NCBI GenBank assembly: GCA_036524675.1
Contig: DATDBU010000186.1
Coordinates: forward strand, 1 to 20,189
Source of the DNA: DATDAW01 sp036524675
GTDB taxonomy: Bacteria; Verrucomicrobiota; Verrucomicrobiia; Chthoniobacterales; DASVRZ01
Direction of reading: 5' to 3'
Length of the DNA stretch: 20,189 nucleotides
The position numbers and the translations under genes were made by a program. The stretch's first letter is position 1, and each line of letters begins with the position of its first letter. Of the stretch, positions 6,378 to 13,956 are shown piece after piece. The notes beneath the pieces are model-generated. The model was not told the DNA's origin. It saw only the letters and a list, made by a program, of their open reading frames with translations, and did not search any database.

Positions 6378-8268
6378 AGGCTTCCTAGAGCGACCAGGCT
6401 TGGCACTGGCTTCACGAAGGCTCAGCATTGTTGGTCTGGCTGACGGGCAGCAGCCTGTCGCCAACGAGGAGCGGAACGTCTTCGTCGTTTTCAACGGAGA
6501 GTTATTCGATCACATCGAACGGCGGGCTGAGTTGGAGGCGCGCGGGCATCGGCTCGTGACGCATTGTGATACGGAGATCATTCCGCATCTGTGGGAAGAT
6601 TATTTGGAAGGGATGTGGGAACGGCTGCGGGGGCAGTTTGCCATCGCGCTGTGGGATGCTCGGAAACGCCAGCTGCAGCTGGGGCGCGATCGCTTTGGCA
6701 TCGCGCCGCTTTTCTGGAGTCGTCAGGGCGACTGGCTTCTTTTCGCTTCGGAAATCAAGGGACTGCTTGCGTCGGGAATGGTGCCAGCCCGGCCTGATCG
6801 GCGAGGGTTGGATCACGTTTTCACTTTTTCCGCCGTGCCGGGGCCAAGGACATGTTTCGAAGGCGTACAGCTTCTCACGCCAGGGCGCTTTCTGAGCATC
6901 ACTCCCGGCAACGAACGTGGAGCGGGAGCAGTCATCCAGGAGCGCGCCTATTGGGAGATGAATTTCCCGGATGAGGGTGATGAGGAACGGGGTGGCGATC
7001 CCAAGCGGCTTGTGGACGACTTTGAAAAGGTTCTTTTGCAAGCCGTCGAAGAGCGCCTGCGCGCAGATGTGCCGGTGGGCGCGTACCTCTCGGGCGGCGT
7101 GGACTCGAGCATGATCGTGGCGCTGGCCTGCCATCTGAAAGGCCCGGCCATCAACACGTACACGGTGCGCGTCGATGACCCTGAAATGGATGAGCTCGAC
7201 GCAGCGAATCTTTCGGCGCAGCACATCGGCGCCAAACCGCCGATCGTGCAGGATTTCCGCCATCAGGATGCACTGGAGACTTATCCTAAGCTGATTTATG
7301 CCGCCGAAGCGCCGGTAATCGACACGGCATGCGCGGCGCTGCTCCAGCTCGCCGGTCGTGTCCACGGCTGCGGCCAAAAAGTGGTGCTTACCGGTGAAGG
7401 CGCTGACGAATGGCTCGTCGGTTATCCGTGGTATAAAGCCGCCAAGCTCATGGGCTGCCTGGATATCCTGCCTGGCCTTCGCCTGAGCAACGTCGTCCGG
7501 AATGCTTATCTAGACGTGAACAAAGTGCCGCATTTTCCCAACGAGTGGCGGCGGCAGGTGGAGGATTCTGTCGGCGGTCCGAACGCGTGGATTGACGCAT
7601 ACGGTCTGTTGGCGATTTCCAGACTGCGTTTCTACGCAGAGCCGATGCGCGAAGTGCTCGCGCGGACCAATCCTTGGACCGAGCTCGAGTTTCCGCTGGA
7701 ACGCGCCCGGCGGTGGCATCCGTTGCACCGCGGTGTCTGGATCGCGGCGCGCGTTCTTCTGGCTGGGCATCTCCTTCAGGCAAAGGGCGATCGTGTGGCG
7801 ATGCACTCTTCGGTTGAAGTGCGGTATCCGTTTCTCGACGAGGATGTCTTCGATTTTCTCTCGAAGCTGCACCCGCGCTGGAGGCTGCGTGGTTTGCGCG
7901 ACAAACACTTGCTGCGCCTGCTTGCCGAGCGATGGGTGCCCAAGTCGGTTGCCCGGCGGCAGAAGGTCATCTTTAGGGCACCGCTGGATAGCTTTCACAT
8001 CGAACCCGAGCCGCCGTTCGTCAGGCAGCTTCTAAGCGAAGAATCGCTGCGGAAGACGGGTTATTTCGATGTCGCAGAAGTGCACCGCTGGCGACGGGAT
8101 TTTCGCAGTTTGCGCGCTGGCTCCCTGCCGCGGCTCTCGGTTGAGATGGGTCTGGCGGCTGTCGTCGCCACGCAATTGTGGCATCACCAGTTCATGGGCG
8201 GCGGCCTCGCGGATCTCCCGGAATGGTCCGGCGTCGCTACCCCAGCCGCAGCCGAGATGCGAGTCTAA
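6271..8268 (+). CDS. asnB: Asparagine synthase (glutamine-hydrolysing), class B type
   Basis: A 665-residue two-domain amidotransferase. The N-terminal class II glutaminase domain begins MCGIAG, so Cys2 becomes the N-terminal nucleophile after Met removal. It also shows RGPDEEG (31-37), FNGELFD (74-80) and GRDRFGI (138-144). The C-terminal synthetase domain has the ATP-pyrophosphatase loop SGGVDSS at 274-280. Ammonia from glutamine is transferred to an AMP-activated carboxylate, classically aspartate. The start must be 6271, because the cysteine has to follow Met directly; an in-frame upstream start at 6223 is rejected. GRDRFGI is followed by APL where KPL is common. It stands alone, without exosortase or polysaccharide genes, so plain asparagine synthesis is likelier than a glycan role, though relatives with other acceptors exist. 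Its 5' end is duplicated upstream. Confidence 0.93.
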   Translation: MCGIAGIIDLAGQRPVPGGVIRRMAGALLHRGPDEEGFLERPGLALASRRLSIVGLADGQQPVANEERNVFVVFNGELFDHIERRAELEARGHRLVTHCDTEIIPHLWEDYLEGMWERLRGQFAIALWDARKRQLQLGRDRFGIAPLFWSRQGDWLLFASEIKGLLASGMVPARPDRRGLDHVFTFSAVPGPRTCFEGVQLLTPGRFLSITPGNERGAGAVIQERAYWEMNFPDEGDEERGGDPKRLVDDFEKVLLQAVEERLRADVPVGAYLSGGVDSSMIVALACHLKGPAINTYTVRVDDPEMDELDAANLSAQHIGAKPPIVQDFRHQDALETYPKLIYAAEAPVIDTACAALLQLAGRVHGCGQKVVLTGEGADEWLVGYPWYKAAKLMGCLDILPGLRLSNVVRNAYLDVNKVPHFPNEWRRQVEDSVGGPNAWIDAYGLLAISRLRFYAEPMREVLARTNPWTELEFPLERARRWHPLHRGVWIAARVLLAGHLLQAKGDRVAMHSSVEVRYPFLDEDVFDFLSKLHPRWRLRGLRDKHLLRLLAERWVPKSVARRQKVIFRAPLDSFHIEPEPPFVRQLLSEESLRKTGYFDVAEVHRWRRDFRSLRAGSLPRLSVEMGLAAVVATQLWHHQFMGGGLADLPEWSGVATPAAAEMRV

Positions 8269-8290
8269 ACCGTACGACACAGTTGGAAGT

Positions 8291-8379
8291 CACCGCCAAG
8301 ACGCCAAGAACAGCTTCCATTCACCTTTCACTATTCACCAATCGCGTTCTTTTCTTGGCGCCTTGGCGCCTTGGCGGTG
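8291..8379. repeat. Inverted repeat of CGCCAAG units between convergent genes
   Basis: The left arm (8291-8310) is CACCGCCAAG followed by ACGCCAAGAA. The right arm (8352-8379) is its reverse complement with one extra 8-base TTGGCGCC unit, leaving a loop of about 41 bp. It lies between the convergent asnB (stop at 8268) and TPR gene (stop at 8401), so it could fold in either transcript and act as a terminator or mRNA-stabilising structure. Similar GCAAAGACGCAAAGG sequence appears at 12939-12965. It looks like a member of a dispersed intergenic repeat family. Confidence 0.75.
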
Positions 8380-8400
8380 AAACTGCAAAGAGGCGCGAAA

Positions 8401-9183
8401 CTAGCGAAGCTGCGCCAGCGTCACGCGTCCGCGCGCCTTTGTCTCATCGTCGTCCTTGTCGACGTTGGGCATCGCCAAACCCTTGGCGATGAAGCGCCGC
8501 GCGTCGTCCTCTCGCCCCATTTGCGCGTAAACCCGTCCCAGTTCGATATAGTGCATGGGGCGAGTGGGATTCAGATCGACGGCTTTTTGGAGACACCTCG
8601 CCGCTTCTTCATTCGATCCCTTCGGAAGACTGCCGTAAACGGCGCCGGCCAGCATCCGTTTCAATCCGCTGACGTCCGCAAGGACGCGGTGCCACCGGCC
8701 AAGAACGTGCCAGGCGAGGTCGCTTCGCGGGTCGAGTGCGAGTGCCCTGTCCACGGCATTCTTGATGCGCATTGAGGTTTCTACCTGTTCTTTCCTGCTC
8801 ATGAGGGGCAACAGTTTTCCGTAAGTAATCGCGACCGAAAGCTGCGCTTCAGCGAGGTTGGGCGCCAGAGCGGTCGCCTTTTGCGCATATTGCAAGGCTA
8901 CCCGACCAAGCCTCAGCTTCTCCTCGTTCGTCGTAGCGTCCACCATGAGATGACGGTATTGACGCGCAATTCGCACCAGGACACGCGGATCATTCGGCTC
9001 CAGCTTTTCCGCGGCAAGATAGAACTTGAGCGCTGCCACGGCTTGAAACTTTCCATCAAAAACCGAGCCTTCTTTGAGAAGCTTATCCACAGATTGCGCA
9101 CTGCCGCCGGCGACCGTCAGCAACAGCGCCGCTGTCGCTGATAGGGCGCCGCGAACAAGGAAGAACTCCGTGAAAGACGGCAT
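8401..9183 (-). CDS. Secreted TPR protein (RMD/FAM82-like)
   Basis: A 260-residue protein. The first 30 residues form a signal peptide (a hydrophobic ATAALLLTVAGG core ending in GSAQS). The rest is helical repeats: AALKFYLAAEKLEPNDPRVL, then ALQYAQKATALAPNLAEAQL, a segment AWHVLGRWHRVLADVSG, and a last TPR around AARCLQKAVDLNP. The AWHVLGRWHR block followed by a hydrophobic LAGAVYG segment resembles the regulator-of-microtubule-dynamics type of TPR protein found in many bacteria, whose bacterial role is unknown. The ATG at 9183 is chosen over a GTG at 9213 because it begins a cleaner signal peptide. It lies 63 bp downstream of the amidase stop on the same strand and may share its transcript. 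Confidence 0.85.
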   Translation of the reverse strand: MPSFTEFFLVRGALSATAALLLTVAGGSAQSVDKLLKEGSVFDGKFQAVAALKFYLAAEKLEPNDPRVLVRIARQYRHLMVDATTNEEKLRLGRVALQYAQKATALAPNLAEAQLSVAITYGKLLPLMSRKEQVETSMRIKNAVDRALALDPRSDLAWHVLGRWHRVLADVSGLKRMLAGAVYGSLPKGSNEEAARCLQKAVDLNPTRPMHYIELGRVYAQMGREDDARRFIAKGLAMPNVDKDDDETKARGRVTLAQLR

Positions 9184-9246
9184 GTGGTTTCTGGGGCCGC
9201 CAAAGACTCGCACACGCAGGCTGGGTGCGCAATGCCGGCGACTTGG

Positions 9247-10533
9247 TCAGTAGCCCGCAACGCGAGCATTTTCGATCAACCGGCCTGCGTTGAGCAAAGC
9301 GGCTTCGCTCCGGCGTGGTCCAACCAGTTGCAGACTGGTAAGGGGCACCGCCCAATCGCGAACCGGCACCGGGATCGCCAAAGCTGGCACCCCCGCAAGA
9401 TTGACCGCAGCCGTGTTCTGCAAACCAAACACCCGTCCCTCAAAAGCGACCGTACCGCCAAACAGGGGAATGCTGGGTGGCAGCTTTTGGAGGGTCGGGA
9501 GCGCGATGAAGTCCACATTTCGGAAACACCGTGCAAGCTCGGCCTTCCATGGCCGTTTCCGTCGGAGTGCGTCGGGGTAGTCTGTTTTATAATCCAGCCC
9601 TCCGAGTGCAACGACTGCCTTTGTCCGAAGAGTAACCTCGTTTCGGAATTTTTGATCATAGAGCCACGCGTTCGCCTTGGCGATGGTGGCTGCATCTTTC
9701 TCCGCCTGAATCCACTTGTCGGCGAACTCGGGATTTAGCTTCACGACTTCGAACCCTCCCCTGGCAAGTGCGCTGTCCACGGCGCGATCCACCTCCCGGT
9801 CCGTGCCTGGCAGATAAAGCCGTCCAATCCGGATCTTTCGGGCGGAAGGATTGGCTGCAACAGCACGCCGGTACTGCGCGGCAAATCCCGCCTGCAGCAA
9901 ATCCATACCCTGGACGACACCGGCCACGTTCTTCGCCATTGGCCCGATCGTGTCCAGGTCATTTGGTGCAATCGGATACACGCCATCGAGCGGCACGAGA
10001 CCGAAGGTCGTCTTCAGCCCAACAATTCCGCAACAGGCAGCGGGAACACGGATCGAGCCTGCCGTATCGGTTCCAAAAGCGACGTCAGCCATCCCGCGAG
10101 CCACCGCTACCGCCGACCCGCTGGAGGAGCCCCCAGGAATCAGTCTGCGCCACCGGCTCAATGGATTCTGCGGAATGCCGAAGTATTCGTTAATGCCCGA
10201 GACGGAGACTGCGAACTCCGTCGTATTCGTTTTCCCGACAATCCGCACTCCTCGTTCGCGGGCAATCGCAAGGCACTTCGCGTCGCGGCGGGCTGGGGGA
10301 CCGTTCTTTGCGAGGAACTCAGAACCGGCTGTCGTAACAACACCCTTCATATCAATGAGGTCCTTCACGGCCAGACGCAATCCTTTGCTGTTCTCCGGAG
10401 CCGGCCAATAGGCAATGAATGCGTGATCAGGAGAGCCGCTGGCAGGAGGGGTGCGTAAGGTCGAACAGCCAGTCAAGCTGCTTACCGATACTCCCGCGAG
10501 CGCCACACAAATCGCGTATCCGGACTTGTACAT
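9247..10533 (-). CDS. Amidase signature enzyme, predicted lipoprotein
   Basis: A 428-residue amidase-signature hydrolase with all three catalytic positions: Lys57 in AVKDLID, the cis-Ser loop in GGSSSGSA (about 134-140) and nucleophile Ser160 in DTAGSIRVPAA. The family hydrolyses amide bonds and includes GatA and many broad amidases. No gatB or gatC is nearby and the C-terminus is divergent, so a tRNA amidotransferase role is unlikely. From the ATG at 10533 the protein starts with a hydrophobic signal ending in a lipobox, SSLTGC, so it should be lipid-anchored in the periplasm. An in-frame upstream ATG at 10572 would spoil the signal and is rejected. A phased 21-bp repeat array lies just upstream. 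The substrate is unknown. Confidence 0.9.
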   Translation of the reverse strand: MYKSGYAICVALAGVSVSSLTGCSTLRTPPASGSPDHAFIAYWPAPENSKGLRLAVKDLIDMKGVVTTAGSEFLAKNGPPARRDAKCLAIARERGVRIVGKTNTTEFAVSVSGINEYFGIPQNPLSRWRRLIPGGSSSGSAVAVARGMADVAFGTDTAGSIRVPAACCGIVGLKTTFGLVPLDGVYPIAPNDLDTIGPMAKNVAGVVQGMDLLQAGFAAQYRRAVAANPSARKIRIGRLYLPGTDREVDRAVDSALARGGFEVVKLNPEFADKWIQAEKDAATIAKANAWLYDQKFRNEVTLRTKAVVALGGLDYKTDYPDALRRKRPWKAELARCFRNVDFIALPTLQKLPPSIPLFGGTVAFEGRVFGLQNTAAVNLAGVPALAIPVPVRDWAVPLTSLQLVGPRRSEAALLNAGRLIENARVAGY

Positions 10534-10600
10534 CGTTTCGATTGTTGCGGTGAGACAATGAATAGCGTTCACGCATCCCGGCGATATTAAAAATAGCGGC

Positions 10601-10860
10601 CCTCTTTTGCGGAATGAGGAAGTTTCTTGCTCCGCTGAGGGTGCTCTTGGCTCGGTTGAGGGTGATTTTTGCTGCGCTGAGGGTGATTTTTTTCTTCCTC
10701 AGAGGAGTAATTTTCTGCGGACAGGATGCAGTTTTCCGGGATGAAGGTGCTTTTTCTGTGTCTGGAGGATGTTCTTTGCTGCGTGCAGGAAGCGGTTTTC
10801 AAGGGCGAGGAAGCTCTTTTCTCGAGTGGCCGGATATTTTTCTCGATCGACGAAGCTTCA
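10601..10860. repeat. Degenerate 21-bp tandem array with phased T-tracts
   Basis: About 12 units averaging 21 bp. T-tracts begin near 10605, 10623, 10647, 10666, 10687, 10711, 10732, 10751, 10772, 10796, 10817 and 10837, with a last weak one at 10857. Early units share GCTGAGGGTGATTTTT; later ones keep only a purine-rich GAGGAAG-like part followed by T4-T5. Twenty-one bp is two helical turns and also seven codons, so conceptual translations on both strands show heptads (LRVIFAA and similar forward, HPQRSKN backward). It lies between the amidase start and the udgX stop. It may be curved regulatory DNA, a slipped-strand repeat or a decayed heptapeptide-repeat gene. I do not call a protein here. 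Confidence 0.85.
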
Positions 10861-10897
10861 GAGGCGGCGTTCCGTTCCAGGGTGACAGCAGAGTGCG

Positions 10898-11512
10898 TCA
10901 GTCCGATCGCAGCAACTTGAGGTCATCCACAAAACGACCGTATTCCCGGTTCCGGTCCGCCGAATCCGGTAACCGCAGCAACGACGACGGGTGCACGGTC
11001 ACGAGTGTCCTTTCGGAGGCCGGACTCACGAGAAAAGCGCCGCGCTCCTTTTGCACTCGCACTACACGTTCGAAAACCACATGAGCGGCCGTCGCGCCGA
11101 GGCACACGAGCGTTCGCGGGCGAATGAGAGCTAGTTCCGCTTTCCACCAGGGTTCGCAGGCGGATATCTCCGATTGGTTCGGTTTTTTGTGCAACCGCCT
11201 TTTGCCGCGGGGCTCGTTCTTGAAATGTTTAACGGCATTGGTCACGTAGCAGGCATCGCGGTCCACACCGGCATCCGCGAGGGCCCTGTCGAGCAGCTTG
11301 CCGGCAGGTCCTACAAACGGTTTGCCTTCGCGATCTTCCCGATCACCTGGTTGCTCGCCAATCAAGAAAATCGAGGCCGTTTGCGGTCCCTCACCGAAAA
11401 CAGTTTGTGTGGCGTTTTCCCACAAGGGACACGCCCTGCACCGGCTGGCTGCTCTCCGCAGGCGTGGCCAGTCATCTGTCTTGGGAACGACGGCGTCCTG
11501 AATAGTTTTCAT
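10898..11512 (-). CDS. udgX: UdgX-type uracil-DNA glycosylase (family 4-like, 4Fe-4S)
   Basis: A 204-residue uracil-DNA glycosylase superfamily protein. It shows CRACPLW at 25-31 (cluster cysteines C25 and C28, with C88 and C119 as likely partners), motif A GEQPGDRED (52-60), NAVKHFKNE, the UdgX-specific loop KRRLH (104-108) and motif B VHPSSLLR (173-180). In mycobacterial UdgX the KRRIH loop carries the histidine that forms a covalent bond with DNA at the excised uracil site. Here the loop has Leu for Ile but keeps the histidine (H108). The start ATG overlaps the stop of the DUF72 gene by 4 nt, so the two are translationally coupled. The role is base-excision repair or uracil-DNA capture in the cytoplasm. 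Confidence 0.92.
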   Translation of the reverse strand: MKTIQDAVVPKTDDWPRLRRAASRCRACPLWENATQTVFGEGPQTASIFLIGEQPGDREDREGKPFVGPAGKLLDRALADAGVDRDACYVTNAVKHFKNEPRGKRRLHKKPNQSEISACEPWWKAELALIRPRTLVCLGATAAHVVFERVVRVQKERGAFLVSPASERTLVTVHPSSLLRLPDSADRNREYGRFVDDLKLLRSD

Positions 11513-12366
11513 TGGACTTGCTGAAGCTCCGGCTGGTTTTTCCGTTTCCGATTGCCGGCCTTGGCCTCGAGTCGTTGTGTCAGTGCAATCGCATCAAACG
11601 GGGCGTGAACTTTTTGGTCGTTGTCGAAATAAACAAAAACATCACTGTTCCGTCCCCATCGCCGGATTTTCGCAGCCCATTTGTCCAGCGCTGCATTTGT
11701 GTAACCGCTTGCATACAATTCTTCCGCGCCGTGGAGCCGCACGTAGACGAAATCCGCCGTGACGTCTTCGAAGAACGGCCATTTGTCACCGCTGTCAGAA
11801 ACGACCAGGGCTACGTGATGCTGACGCAGAAGCTCGATAAACTCGGGGTTTTCGAACGATTTATGGCGTACCTCGAGCGCATGACGCAGCGGGCGAACAT
11901 TGCCCGCCCGCGTCGAGGCACGGAACCGCAGTCGGTTATCGTGCTGGCGCCCGAGAGCGGCGGCTGCGTCGCTGCGGCGCGGCAAAAGTTCGAAAAACGC
12001 CTCGAGGCGCTGTCGGTCATAGACAAAATTCGGCGGCAACTGCCAGAGAAATGGTCCGAGCTTTTCACGCAGCCGTAAAACGCCCGAGGCGAAAAAGTTC
12101 GCCAGCGGCTTTTCCACATCTTTCAGCCGGCGCAAATGCGTGATGAACCGGCTACCCTTAACCGCAAAGACGAATTGCGCCGGTGTCGCAGCGTGCCATG
12201 CCTGATAGCTCGAAGGCCGCTGCAGGGCGTAGAAAGAACCGTTGATTTCGATGGTCTGAACCTGGCGCGACGCGTACTCCAGTTCGCGCTTTTGGGGTAG
12301 ATCCTCCGGAAAAAACACGCCGCGCCAGGGAGCATATGTCCAGCCGGAAATGCCAATGCGAATCAT
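11509..12366 (-). CDS. DUF72 (YecE-like) TIM-barrel protein
   Basis: A 285-residue DUF72 protein. It has the N-terminal IRIGISGWTYAPWRGVFFP, EINGSFYALQRPSSY, the FVFAVKGSRFITH block, FLWQLPPNF, ALEVRHKSF and the C-terminal YVRLHG and FVYFDND motifs that define the family. DUF72 proteins adopt a TIM-barrel fold resembling endonuclease IV or xylose isomerase, but no reaction is firmly known to me. It is 14 bp downstream of the DUF2267 gene and overlaps udgX by 4 nt, so it sits in the middle of a probable three-gene operon. That position beside a DNA glycosylase hints at a DNA-repair link, which is inference only. The C-terminal 20 residues are basic and low complexity. Confidence 0.9.
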   Translation of the reverse strand: MIRIGISGWTYAPWRGVFFPEDLPQKRELEYASRQVQTIEINGSFYALQRPSSYQAWHAATPAQFVFAVKGSRFITHLRRLKDVEKPLANFFASGVLRLREKLGPFLWQLPPNFVYDRQRLEAFFELLPRRSDAAAALGRQHDNRLRFRASTRAGNVRPLRHALEVRHKSFENPEFIELLRQHHVALVVSDSGDKWPFFEDVTADFVYVRLHGAEELYASGYTNAALDKWAAKIRRWGRNSDVFVYFDNDQKVHAPFDAIALTQRLEAKAGNRKRKNQPELQQVQ

Positions 12367-12380
12367 CGCAATTTAATGCT

Positions 12381-12821
12381 TCATAGGGCAGACTGGAGAG
12401 GGGCAGGCCAGAGCTGTCGTAGGTCGTGCGGCAGGCTTGCTCGAACTTTGTCGATTTCACCCGGCGAAATGAACCGGGGCAGCACGCTGAAGACATCCGG
12501 CACGATCCGATGTGGATCGATAAAATGATCGGAAACAATCTTGTCTCCAATTGCTTTGAGGAATGCTTCCTTGTGCAGTTTCTCGTGGGTTCCCGGATGC
12601 CAGCCTTCATAGAACAATCCTCGTATCAACATGGGAAGTTGCGCAGAGAAATGGGCGGCAAGCTCCACGGGCAAGCGGTCGCGGAGAACTTGAAGCACGG
12701 CACGGAGGGCTTTGTACGAATCCTGGGTGTCCAGGTGGGTTGCATCGGATACGGCTGCGATCCATTCGCGCGTTTTTTGGACGGTCGTATCGACTACATC
12801 GAGGGAATTGCTTTTGTTCAT
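12381..12821 (-). CDS. DUF2267 protein
   Basis: A 146-residue soluble protein matching DUF2267. It contains YKALRAVLQVLRDRLPVELA, HFSAQLPMLIRGLFYEGWHP and a C-terminal half with a repeated, weaker version (FSVLPRFISPGEIDKVRASLP). The family is small, helical and of unknown function, and often occurs with stress or envelope genes. It is first in a minus-strand run with DUF72 and udgX, with a 14-bp gap to DUF72. The ATG at 12821 has only a weak upstream purine stretch. No catalytic residues can be named. Confidence 0.88.
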   Translation of the reverse strand: MNKSNSLDVVDTTVQKTREWIAAVSDATHLDTQDSYKALRAVLQVLRDRLPVELAAHFSAQLPMLIRGLFYEGWHPGTHEKLHKEAFLKAIGDKIVSDHFIDPHRIVPDVFSVLPRFISPGEIDKVRASLPHDLRQLWPAPLQSAL

Positions 12822-13092
12822 AGCGGGGGCGTAGTTGAAATTTCAGAGAGGAACCGCGGCTGATAATACGGCCTTTACGATTTATCGCGGGCCCCGCGCT
12901 CTTCGGCTGCGCCAAACCCGTAACGGTGCCGTTGAAATCACTGCAAAGACGCAAAGGAAAAGAAGTATTTGCAAGCAGCCCGCGTAAAAGCTGCCCGCTT
13001 AACTTGAACTTGCTCTGCGAAGTACGTCGCAAGCGTACCACACAGAGCAAGTGAAGCCGGTGAAGTGCGAGGCTGGAATAGAATGCGCCGGC
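12822..13092. other. Intergenic region with repeat-like element
   Basis: No gene is seen. It contains a short repeat-like sequence at 12939-12965 (CTGCAAAGACGCAAAGG), related in style to the CGCCAAG repeat at 8291, and the long hairpin at 13008-13052 listed separately. The promoter of the DUF2267 operon should lie within it, but no convincing -35/-10 pair was found. Confidence 0.6.
13008..13052. terminator. Two-tier hairpin downstream of the secreted helical protein gene
   Basis: Outer arms ACTTGCTCTG (13008-13017) and CAGAGCAAGT (13043-13052) pair perfectly over 10 bp. Inner arms GTACG (13022-13026) and CGTAC (13034-13038) pair over 5 bp around a 7-base loop. It lies 40 bp past the stop of the minus-strand gene ending at 13093. 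No T-tract follows on either strand, so it may be a Rho-assisted terminator, an mRNA 3' stabiliser or a regulator site. Confidence 0.5.
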
Positions 13093-13578
13093 CTAAAGCT
13101 TATCGTATGCCTCGCTGCGTGCTGCATGAACGGCGTCTTCCAGACTTCCGAGAGTGTGGTTGAAATTTTTGCGGGCCACAGAGTAATCGCCCTGGCTGGC
13201 ATCGGCGGGGAGTTTGGAGAGTTCACCGCGCGCAAAATCCAGATGCTCACTCAACGCTCGCACCCGGGTTTGGAAGTACGGACGGGAGGCCATCGGGCCC
13301 GTTTCAGCTGTTTTTAGATTGTCGATCGATGCAGCAAGCTCGTCCAATTTGCGACTGGCACCGGCACGGAACTCCGCCGGATCTGTGCTGAGATAGGCTT
13401 TCGTTGTTCTCCAGGCGTCACGCATGGCGCCGGAGGCGGTGCTTGTGGCTTCCTTCGCCTCCTGTTTGATTTTCTCGGCTGTTTCGGAAGCCCGTTCCTT
13501 TAACGGTTTGTCGTCTGCGAAGCCAAGTAATGGGAGCGTAAGAAGCGTGGTGAGGATGAATGTTCGTTTCATAGTCAT
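13093..13578 (-). CDS. Secreted helical protein of unknown function
   Basis: A 161-residue protein with a signal peptide (a KRTFILTTLLTLPLLGFAD start with cleavage probable after GFA). The mature part is charged and alanine-rich with long predicted helices: ETAEKIKQEAKEATSTASG, then AWRTTKAYL, RKLDELAASIDNLK and a terminal helix. It resembles YtxH or apolipoprotein-like periplasmic helical proteins in style, but no family can be named with confidence. An ATG at 13572, two codons in, is equally possible; 13578 is used because AAGGTCGG lies 6-13 nt upstream. It is 116 bp downstream of csbD on the same strand and may belong to the same stress response. Confidence 0.75.
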   Translation of the reverse strand: MTMKRTFILTTLLTLPLLGFADDKPLKERASETAEKIKQEAKEATSTASGAMRDAWRTTKAYLSTDPAEFRAGASRKLDELAASIDNLKTAETGPMASRPYFQTRVRALSEHLDFARGELSKLPADASQGDYSVARKNFNHTLGSLEDAVHAARSEAYDKL

Positions 13579-13626
13579 TGCCGACCTTTTTTGAAAAGGC
13601 CATTCGATAGGTGAAGATGTTTCGTG

Positions 13627-13661
13627 GCCTGCGTCGGAAAACTGAGAGTCCTCACGCAGGC
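13627..13661 (-). terminator. Hairpin downstream of csbD
   Basis: GCCTGCGT (13627-13634) and ACGCAGGC (13654-13661) form a perfect 8-bp stem with a 19-base loop, 34 bp beyond the csbD stop. There is no T-tract, so terminator activity is uncertain; it could instead lie in the leader of the next gene. Confidence 0.4.
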
Positions 13662-13694
13662 TGCCGCCGGCCCGATCCTGGGAATCGAGTCGTT

Positions 13695-13880
13695 TCAGAA
13701 ATCCTCTATCTCACGCCGGAGTTCTTCCTTGCTTTTGCCGAGACGCTGCTGCAGGCGTCCCAACAACTCGTCCTCTTTGCCTTCGGCAAATACGAGGTCG
13801 TCATCCGTTAGCTCGCCATATTTCTGTTTCAGTTTGCCTTTGATTTCGTTCCAGTTGCCTTTGATTTGAAGCGTAGTCAT
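13695..13880 (-). CDS. CsbD family stress protein
   Basis: A 61-residue protein with the full CsbD signature: QIKGNWNEIKGKLKQKYGEL, then DDDLVFAEGKEDELLGRLQ and a C-terminal LGKSKEELRREI helix. CsbD proteins are small, hydrophilic and abundant in general stress responses; their molecular role is unknown. Its length is normal for the family. It precedes the secreted helical protein gene on the same strand. No promoter could be assigned in the 76 bp separating it from the gene upstream. Confidence 0.93.
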   Translation of the reverse strand: MTTLQIKGNWNEIKGKLKQKYGELTDDDLVFAEGKEDELLGRLQQRLGKSKEELRREIEDF

Positions 13881-13956
13881 ACCCGTAGTTCGGATGCGAA
13901 AAACCGAACGGATGGATATGCCGTCTGTTTTGCTGCGGTCTTGGCGTCGTGAATGG

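Noticed and set aside
10614..11084. 156-codon plus-strand frame across the 21-bp array with heptad-like translation
   Set aside because: Its second half is antisense to the clear udgX gene, and the heptads follow directly from the 21-bp DNA period; coding status cannot be supported.
11512..12078. 188-codon plus-strand frame opposite the DUF72 gene
   Set aside because: Shadow of the well-supported DUF72 coding sequence.
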